Assembly (NCBI GenBank): GCA_902773295.1
Contig: CACYDT010000068.1
Span: 1 to 36,731 of the forward strand
Origin: an uncultured Veillonellaceae bacterium
Lineage (GTDB): Bacteria; Bacillota; Negativicutes; Selenomonadales; Selenomonadaceae
Direction: 5' to 3'
Length of the DNA stretch: 36,731 bases
The notes under the pieces were generated by a model. It saw only the letters and a program-made list of their open reading frames with translations, searched no databases and was not told where the DNA came from. Below are positions 32,503-36,731 of this stretch, one piece after another. The position numbers and the translations under genes were made by a program. The first letter of the stretch is position 1; each line of letters starts with the position of its first letter.

Positions 32503-33438
32503 TCATTTCTGCTGGATTTGATTCTGCTGGGGTTGATTCTGCTGGATTTGATCGCCCAGGATGACCTCGTAGCCGGAATCCGATGGCTTCTCCGGCGCAG
32601 CAGGTTGGGTCGGCTGGACGACCGGGGCAGGCTGCACGATAGTGGGAGTCTGCTTGGGAGGCTCTTTGGGGGGATAGCTGGAATTCACGGTGTAGTCCAC
32701 TTGCTCCGCATACATGTCTGTGGGCTGGGAGGGCCGAAGCATGAGGTAGATCTCCCCGAGCTTGGAGGCAGACATGAGTTCCAGTGCTTCTTCCGGGCGC
32801 AAGGCCATGGTCGCAATCGTGGGATTGTCGATGGGCTTCGTATTCCTGTCCTCGGCGGATTCATCCGCGCCCGGGATGCCCATGTCCTTGTTGATGCTCA
32901 GGAGAAGGACATTCTGGAGCAGGATGCGGCTCGTAGCGCTTTCGGCGCTTTTCTCCACGAGAGCCACATCTACATAGTCGCCGGGTTTTGCAAAGCCCGC
33001 AACGCCGGTGACATCGCTTACATTGACGGATATAGCGCGGCATTCCTCCGGGATGGAGCCGATGAAGCCTGTGTTATTGCCTGTCAGGAGTTTCTGGCTC
33101 GTGAGGATATCTCCTGCGTAGATCGTGGAGCTTACCGATTTGCCAATGACGCTTTGGAGATTGGTGATGGCATTGCCCGGCACGGAGTCCGCCGGAAGAT
33201 CCCGGATCTGCAGCATGCCTTCCTGGAGCAGTGTCCTGGGCGCGAGATCCTGCTTCGCGACAACAACGGAGCGCATCTCGACGATGGGCACCGTTGCCGT
33301 TGGCGCCGGTTCCGGCTGCGGAAGCGAAGAAAGCCCAAAATAAATCACAATGAAGATAAGGGCTGCCACACCCCCTGCCAGCATGAGAAGTTGACGGGGC
33401 TGCAAGTCATTGAGCATGTCCAATAGCTTAGAAATCAT
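32503..33438 (-). CDS. rcpC: RcpC/CpaB Flp pilus assembly protein
   Basis: A 311-residue periplasmic protein anchored by an N-terminal membrane segment (LLMLAGGVAALIFIVIYFGLS). The SAF-like domain is visible as VVAKQDLAPRTLLQEGMLQIRDLPAD and IYAGDILTSQKLL; the RcpC/CpaB domain follows (AISVNVSDVTGVAGFAKPGDYVDVALVE). The C-terminal ~65 residues are Pro/Gln-rich and end in three 5-residue repeats QIQQN, QPQQN, QIQQK. First gene of the Tad operon, with the operon promoter ~130 bases upstream. Family role: supports the secretin; function otherwise poorly known. Confidence 0.92.
   Translation of the reverse strand: MISKLLDMLNDLQPRQLLMLAGGVAALIFIVIYFGLSSLPQPEPAPTATVPIVEMRSVVVAKQDLAPRTLLQEGMLQIRDLPADSVPGNAITNLQSVIGKSVSSTIYAGDILTSQKLLTGNNTGFIGSIPEECRAISVNVSDVTGVAGFAKPGDYVDVALVEKSAESATSRILLQNVLLLSINKDMGIPGADESAEDRNTKPIDNPTIATMALRPEEALELMSASKLGEIYLMLRPSQPTDMYAEQVDYTVNSSYPPKEPPKQTPTIVQPAPVVQPTQPAAPEKPSDSGYEVILGDQIQQNQPQQNQIQQK
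32507..32551 (-). repeat. Three tandem 15-base repeats at the 3' end of rcpC
   Basis: TTCTGCTGGATTTGA (plus-strand reading) occurs at 32507-32521 and 32537-32551, with a two-base variant at 32522-32536. The unit keeps the frame, so a change in copy number would alter only the length of the Gln-rich tail. Confidence 0.85.
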
Positions 33439-33520
33439 CTGAATTTCCCCTTGTAAGTGAAATTTGCCTTGCCGGGATATTCATGGAATGTATACAATCG
33501 GATAAGGGCGAGGAATGAAA

Positions 33521-33558
33521 AAAAGCAAGAGGCACCACATTGCTGTATTCTTGCTTTT
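33521..33558 (-). promoter_or_regulatory. Hairpin at the start of the Tad operon leader
   Basis: On the minus strand AAAAGCAAGA (33558-33549) pairs with TCTTGCTTTT (33530-33521) around an 18-base loop, and further T residues (to 33518) follow. It begins about at the predicted transcript start. It resembles an intrinsic terminator or a 5' stabilising stem ahead of rcpC. Confidence 0.55.
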
Positions 33559-33564
33559 ACTATA

Positions 33565-33593
33565 AATATACTACTTTTATGAGCAAATTGCAA
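33565..33593 (-). promoter_or_regulatory. Putative Tad operon promoter
   Basis: On the minus strand TTGCAA (33593-33588) and TATATT (33570-33565) are 17 bases apart. Predicted transcript start near 33558, about 120 bases before rcpC. The promoter of the divergent diguanylate cyclase begins only 43 bases away. Confidence 0.6.
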
Positions 33594-33636
33594 GTATTAT
33601 GTCAACTTGGAAGGTGGACAATGGTGACCGCATTTC

Positions 33637-33665
33637 TTGAAGAATTTTGTCAAATGATGTATACT
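33637..33665 (+). promoter_or_regulatory. Putative promoter of the diguanylate cyclase gene
   Basis: TTGAAG (33637-33642) and TATACT (33660-33665) at a 17-base distance, 40 bases before the start codon. Between this and the divergent Tad promoter is an imperfect palindrome TGTCAA/TGGACA (33600-33620) that could serve both genes. Confidence 0.55.
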
Positions 33666-33705
33666 TTATAAATGAAGATATGTGTGCGGAATTGAGGAGT
33701 TTGGC

Positions 33706-35328
33706 ATGGGGACAGGGAGTATTCGGAACAAATTGTTTCTCCTCTTGATTGTGATGGGGGCAATACCGATGCTGATTGTCATCAGCATCGCCGGTGTGCG
33801 CACTTTTTCCAATTTGGAGCAGGCGGCTATGAATGACACATGGCTCCGGAATTCCATGGTGGAGGAGCATGTGACGGAGCTGTTCATGAGGAATTTCTAT
33901 GTGCTTCGCGCATTGGCCGTCAATCCGGTGGTGCAGGAGCAGTTGCGTTCCCCTTCGGAAGAGCATTTGGCGCCGGCATCTTTTTGTATCATGGAAACCA
34001 ACCGGGTGTTCCATGATACGAACCTCATGGCGCTGACGGGCACGGATGGCATGCAGATGTACCGCACCGATGGCGCGCCATGCGTTGACCTGACGAAGCG
34101 CAAGCATTTCCAGGAGGCAATGCGTGGCCGGGAATACGTATCGGATGTCATTCTGAGCATGGCGACGGGGGAACTCATTGTTGTCATGGAGGTTCCGGTC
34201 AAGGATGAGCGGAGCCAGCCCATCGGGATGGTGCAGCGGAATATCCATCTTTCCCTGTTGCAGGATTTCGTGAAGGGGCAGGCAGATAGCAATACCACCG
34301 TGATCGTTGTTGACCGCGACGGAAGGACCATCGCCCATTCGGAGAGGAAGAACCTGATAGATGGGGCGGGGGAGCTGGATGCTTTGTACCAGTCGGTGGA
34401 GAAGACCCTGGGCGGTGTCTATGGCGTGACCCGGGCGAATCTGGACGGGCAGGACTCTATGGTCAGCTATTCGAGGAATGCGGTGACGGGATGGGCGGTC
34501 ATTACCGTGCGCCCTTATCGCTATATGCTGGATCGGGTTTACCGGGAAGCGGCAACTTCCGTCGCCGTGGGGCTCATGATACTTTTTGCGATTGCCGTTG
34601 CGGCCTATTTGCTCTCGGTCGAGGCCACGCGTCCCATCCGTGAGCTGGCCCGCGTGGCGGAGAGAATTGCCAGCGGGAAGGGTTCTGTGGGAAACGTCCC
34701 GATATCTACGGATGATGAGCTCGGGCAGATGGCAGCGGCGTTCAACGAGATCAGTGCCGCCCGCGATGCCTATCAGCGGGAGGCGGAACTGGATAACCTC
34801 ACGCGTCTCTCGAACAAGACCGCCATTGAAGCGTTCTGCAGCCGGAAGCTTCGGGAATTCGTCGAGGCGGAGGGCACCAATGGTTTCATGGCGCTCTATG
34901 TCATCGATCTCGACCATTTCAAAGAGGCGAACGATACGTTTGGCCATCAGTACGGCGACCATGTGCTCATGGAATTCGCGAAGGAGCTGAAACGGATTTT
35001 TCGTCCGACGGACTGCGTCGGGCGGTTCGGCGGGGATGAATTCGTGGTGATTATTGACAGGCTGCCGGGCATCGGCATCATCGTCAAGAAGGCAGAAACG
35101 ATCAACCAGATTGCGAGGGATCTCGTGGTGGACGGCAGGAAGGCGAATATCACGGCAAGCATAGGTATTGCCATTGTGCCGGAGCATGGCATGGATTACG
35201 AGACGCTTTTCCATTCGGCAGACAAGGCTCTCTATCATGTGAAGCACAGCGGGCGCGATCATTATTGCTATGGCCCGCCGGAAATGAGCGGGGAGGCTTC
35301 CCATGAACCGGGGGAAACCGATGAATAG
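33706..35328 (+). CDS. Membrane Cache-HAMP-GGDEF diguanylate cyclase
   Basis: A 540-residue protein that should make c-di-GMP from two GTP. TM1 is at residues ~10-32 and TM2 at ~284-307. Between them is a Cache-type extracytoplasmic sensor (e.g. DGMQMYRTDGAPCVDLTKRKHFQEAM, VTGWAVITVRPYRYMLDRVY). A HAMP segment follows TM2 (SVEATRPIRELARVAERIASG). The GGDEF domain has DLDHFKEANDTFGHQYGD and the active site R-F-GGDEF at 442-446; RPTD five residues upstream is a product-inhibition I-site, so feedback control is likely. The ATG at 33706 has GAGGAG 6 bases upstream. Divergent from the Tad operon, it may control pilus or biofilm formation, which is inference. Confidence 0.94.
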   Translation: MGTGSIRNKLFLLLIVMGAIPMLIVISIAGVRTFSNLEQAAMNDTWLRNSMVEEHVTELFMRNFYVLRALAVNPVVQEQLRSPSEEHLAPASFCIMETNRVFHDTNLMALTGTDGMQMYRTDGAPCVDLTKRKHFQEAMRGREYVSDVILSMATGELIVVMEVPVKDERSQPIGMVQRNIHLSLLQDFVKGQADSNTTVIVVDRDGRTIAHSERKNLIDGAGELDALYQSVEKTLGGVYGVTRANLDGQDSMVSYSRNAVTGWAVITVRPYRYMLDRVYREAATSVAVGLMILFAIAVAAYLLSVEATRPIRELARVAERIASGKGSVGNVPISTDDELGQMAAAFNEISAARDAYQREAELDNLTRLSNKTAIEAFCSRKLREFVEAEGTNGFMALYVIDLDHFKEANDTFGHQYGDHVLMEFAKELKRIFRPTDCVGRFGGDEFVVIIDRLPGIGIIVKKAETINQIARDLVVDGRKANITASIGIAIVPEHGMDYETLFHSADKALYHVKHSGRDHYCYGPPEMSGEASHEPGETDE

Positions 35329-35349
35329 GATACATAAGGATAGGATGCC

Positions 35350-35380
35350 GGGCGGCAGAAGGGAAGTTCTGCCGCCCTTT
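35350..35380 (+). terminator. Intrinsic terminator after the diguanylate cyclase
   Basis: GGGCGGCAGAA (35350-35360) and TTCTGCCGCCC (35367-35377) form a perfect 11-bp stem with a 6-base loop, followed by TTTCTGTT. It separates the cyclase from the DUF192-prepilin peptidase pair, whose ribosome site (TTGGAGG) follows at once. Confidence 0.75.
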
Positions 35381-35397
35381 CTGTTGGAGGATACGGC

Positions 35398-35748
35398 ATG
35401 GCGGCAAGAAGGAGTTTTTGGGTGGATGGACGGACGGAATTGCAGGTGGAACTGGCGGACAGTTTCCTCTCGCGCTTCCGGGGACTTATGGGGCGAAGCG
35501 CTCTTCCTGCGGGGCAGGGGCTGCTTCTCGTGCCGTGCAATAGTGTCCACATGTGTTTCATGCGGTTTTCCGTCGATGTGGTCTATATCGACAGGGCGTA
35601 CCGGGTGAAGAAGGTGGCGCGGGGGCTACGTCCCTGGCTTGGGCTGTCCTTTTGCCCGGGGGCATGGGGAGCGCTGGAGCTTGCCGCAGGGGAAGCAGAA
35701 AGGCTCGGTATAGAAAAAGGAAGTCTTTTGCGGAGGTGTGATGTATGA
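35398..35748 (+). CDS. DUF192 family protein
   Basis: A 116-residue small protein of the DUF192 (UPF0127) family. The typical pattern is seen: LADSFLSRFRGLMGRSALPAGQGLLLVPCNSVHMCFMRFSVDVVYID, then KKVARGLRPWLG and ALELAAGEAERLGIEKGS. The family has no established activity. It has no signal peptide here, although many members are exported. TTGGAGG is 8 bases before the ATG. It overlaps the prepilin peptidase by 4 bases (ATGA), so the two are coupled, as often seen near Tad genes. Its link to pilus assembly is inference. Confidence 0.9.
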   Translation: MAARRSFWVDGRTELQVELADSFLSRFRGLMGRSALPAGQGLLLVPCNSVHMCFMRFSVDVVYIDRAYRVKKVARGLRPWLGLSFCPGAWGALELAAGEAERLGIEKGSLLRRCDV

Positions 35749-36365
35749 TTCCGGCATATCTTGTTCTTGCAGGGCTGCTTGCCTGCATGGGGGCTGCATG
35801 GGTGGAGGTTCTGTATCGGCAAAATGCCGATATCCTGAGCTTTCCCAAAGAGGTCGAGGCTCAGAACCGCTATCGGTGGCTCCGGCTGATGGCAGCATTG
35901 GCGATTTTTTTTCCTTTCTGGGAGATGGCGTCTTCCTTGCCGTTGCTTTTATCGGATATGGCGCTCGTTTGTTTTCTGCTGCTTGTAATCTGCACGGATT
36001 TCGAGCAGCAGGTCATTTTTGACCGTATGCTTGCCCCCTTTGGGTTTCTGGCCTTTGCCCGTATATTCCTGCTCCGGCTCCCGCCGTCGGATTATCTTGT
36101 TGCTGCGGCGGCCGGTGGGGCGTTTTTCTTCTTCCTGGCCTGGGTGAGCAAGGGCGGCATCGGAGGGGGCGATATCAAGCTGATGTTTGTGCTGGGCTTG
36201 TGGTTCGGTACGATCCATCTCTTCCGGATCCTCTGTGCCGGGATGATTCTCGGTGGACTGGCGGCCGCCTGCCTGCTTCTCTTCGGCGGGAAGGGGAGGA
36301 AGGACCGTTTTGCCTACGGTCCCTATTTCGCCATTGCGGCCATGGCAGATGCGCTTCTTCTGTGA
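35745..36365 (+). CDS. tadV: A24 prepilin peptidase (TadV/CpaA-like)
   Basis: A 206-residue multi-pass membrane aspartic peptidase. The catalytic Asp pair is D85 in CTDFEQQVIFD and D143 in GGIGGGDIKLM. About six hydrophobic segments cover most of the length. It lacks the N-terminal methylase Cys motifs (CxxC) of the type IV pilin peptidases, as is normal for CpaA/TadV. It should cleave Flp, the large Flp-like prepilin and TadE encoded at 23755-27988, though it sits on the opposite strand and outside that operon. Overlap with the DUF192 gene suggests coupled translation. Confidence 0.92.
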   Translation: MIPAYLVLAGLLACMGAAWVEVLYRQNADILSFPKEVEAQNRYRWLRLMAALAIFFPFWEMASSLPLLLSDMALVCFLLLVICTDFEQQVIFDRMLAPFGFLAFARIFLLRLPPSDYLVAAAAGGAFFFFLAWVSKGGIGGGDIKLMFVLGLWFGTIHLFRILCAGMILGGLAAACLLLFGGKGRKDRFAYGPYFAIAAMADALLL

Positions 36366-36431
36366 GTGTTTGGAAACATATACCGCAGACTATTTGTAGC
36401 GAGACGAGAGTTTCATTGCTCGCGAGTATAA

Positions 36432-36458
36432 AAAGCCCTGCAGGAATCCTGCAGGGCT
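36432..36458 (-). terminator. Terminator downstream of tRNA-Ser
   Basis: AAGCCCTGCAGGA and TCCTGCAGGGCTT (minus-strand sense) form a 12- to 13-bp stem, followed on the minus strand by TTTTTATA. It lies 20 bases after the tRNA 3' end and, on the plus strand, behind the prepilin peptidase gene, where its T-run is weaker. Confidence 0.75.
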
Positions 36459-36476
36459 TGCGCTCTTTGAACAAAA

Positions 36477-36565
<89 letters not shown>

Positions 36566-36656
36566 ATGAAAAACTAACCATAGCATATCATTCAGGGAAA
36601 GCCTTGTCAAGAATGAGGGCGGAAAATCTTGTGTGGCAGGAGCTTTTTTATCCAAT

Positions 36657-36699
36657 GCGGCGTAAAACCCCGAGCTTTAGCTCTGGGGATATAAGCCGC
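36657..36699 (+). mobile_element. IS605-type hairpin at window end
   Basis: Two nested stems: outer GCGGC (36657-36661) with GCCGC (36695-36699), inner CCCC...AGC, loop TTTA, GCT...GGGG (36668-36688). The inner stem has the same design as the hairpin at 58-78 (CCCC, GC-rich stem, TTTA loop, GGGG). It is followed by the palindrome TTACGTAA (36711-36718). It may be the left end of an IS200/IS605-type element whose body lies beyond the window. Between the tRNA and this hairpin nothing else was recognised. Confidence 0.4.
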
Positions 36700-36731
36700 G
36701 TCCTGCGAATTTACGTAAGTAATTGAAGCAG

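Noticed and set aside
33521..33558. c-di-GMP riboswitch in the Tad leader
   Set aside because: The leader is short (about 120 bases) and I could not find the conserved GNRA/receptor pattern; only a simple stem and T-tract are visible.

Overview
The window looks like a chromosomal segment of an anaerobic member of the Negativicutes, most likely Selenomonadaceae (Selenomonas/Mitsuokella-like). This is inferred from protein character, moderately high GC content, a Tad pilus locus and a GGGtGRT/NifU-like pair typical of strict anaerobes. No taxonomic marker gene is present, so the placement is an inference.

Layout. Positions 1-780 are an accessory patch: hairpins like those at the ends of IS200/IS605 elements (TnpB guide-RNA ends), a truncated gene tail and a small AT-rich ORF of unknown function. 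From 781 to 2096 on the minus strand lies a two-gene unit, a divergent peptide deformylase-like protein and a fructosamine-kinase family protein. Then come a GNAT acetyltransferase (2363-2935) and a two-gene signalling module, a stand-alone CheY-like receiver overlapping a CheX/CheC-like phosphatase (3050-4064).

Positions 4125-10889 are a lower-glycolysis cluster: gap (with a near-consensus promoter and followed by a strong terminator), pgk, tpiA and gpmI. A NifU-like Fe-S scaffold protein and a GGGtGRT protein, a conserved but functionally undefined pair, follow on the same strand. A small secreted protein ends this side at a bidirectional terminator. Next are a Cache-type chemoreceptor (minus), an unusual fusion of a FliB-like Cys-rich domain to an alpha/beta hydrolase, pyruvate kinase, two unrecognised genes in tandem, a small secreted Tyr/Gly/Ser-rich protein and a lipoprotein serine hydrolase with SxxK/SDN/KTG motifs.

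Positions 21843-33438 on the minus strand form one Tad (Flp) type IVc pilus operon, read right to left: rcpC/cpaB, rcpA/cpaC secretin, a ParA/MinD-like ATPase, a TadZ/CpaE-like receiver-ATPase, tadB, flp, tadE, tadA, tadC, a large Flp-like pseudopilin and a TadG-like protein. Divergent from it is a membrane Cache-HAMP-GGDEF diguanylate cyclase, then a DUF192 protein and the A24 prepilin peptidase (TadV/CpaA-like) that would process the pilins. The window ends with tRNA-Ser(UGA) on the minus strand and another IS605-like hairpin. The MCP, CheY/CheX pair, diguanylate cyclase and Tad pilus suggest that surface behaviour and signalling are concentrated here, next to core glycolysis.

Long open frames opposite the GC-rich genes (up to about 730 codons) were judged compositional shadows and left out. 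All function assignments come from motifs and remembered family patterns; no database search was run.
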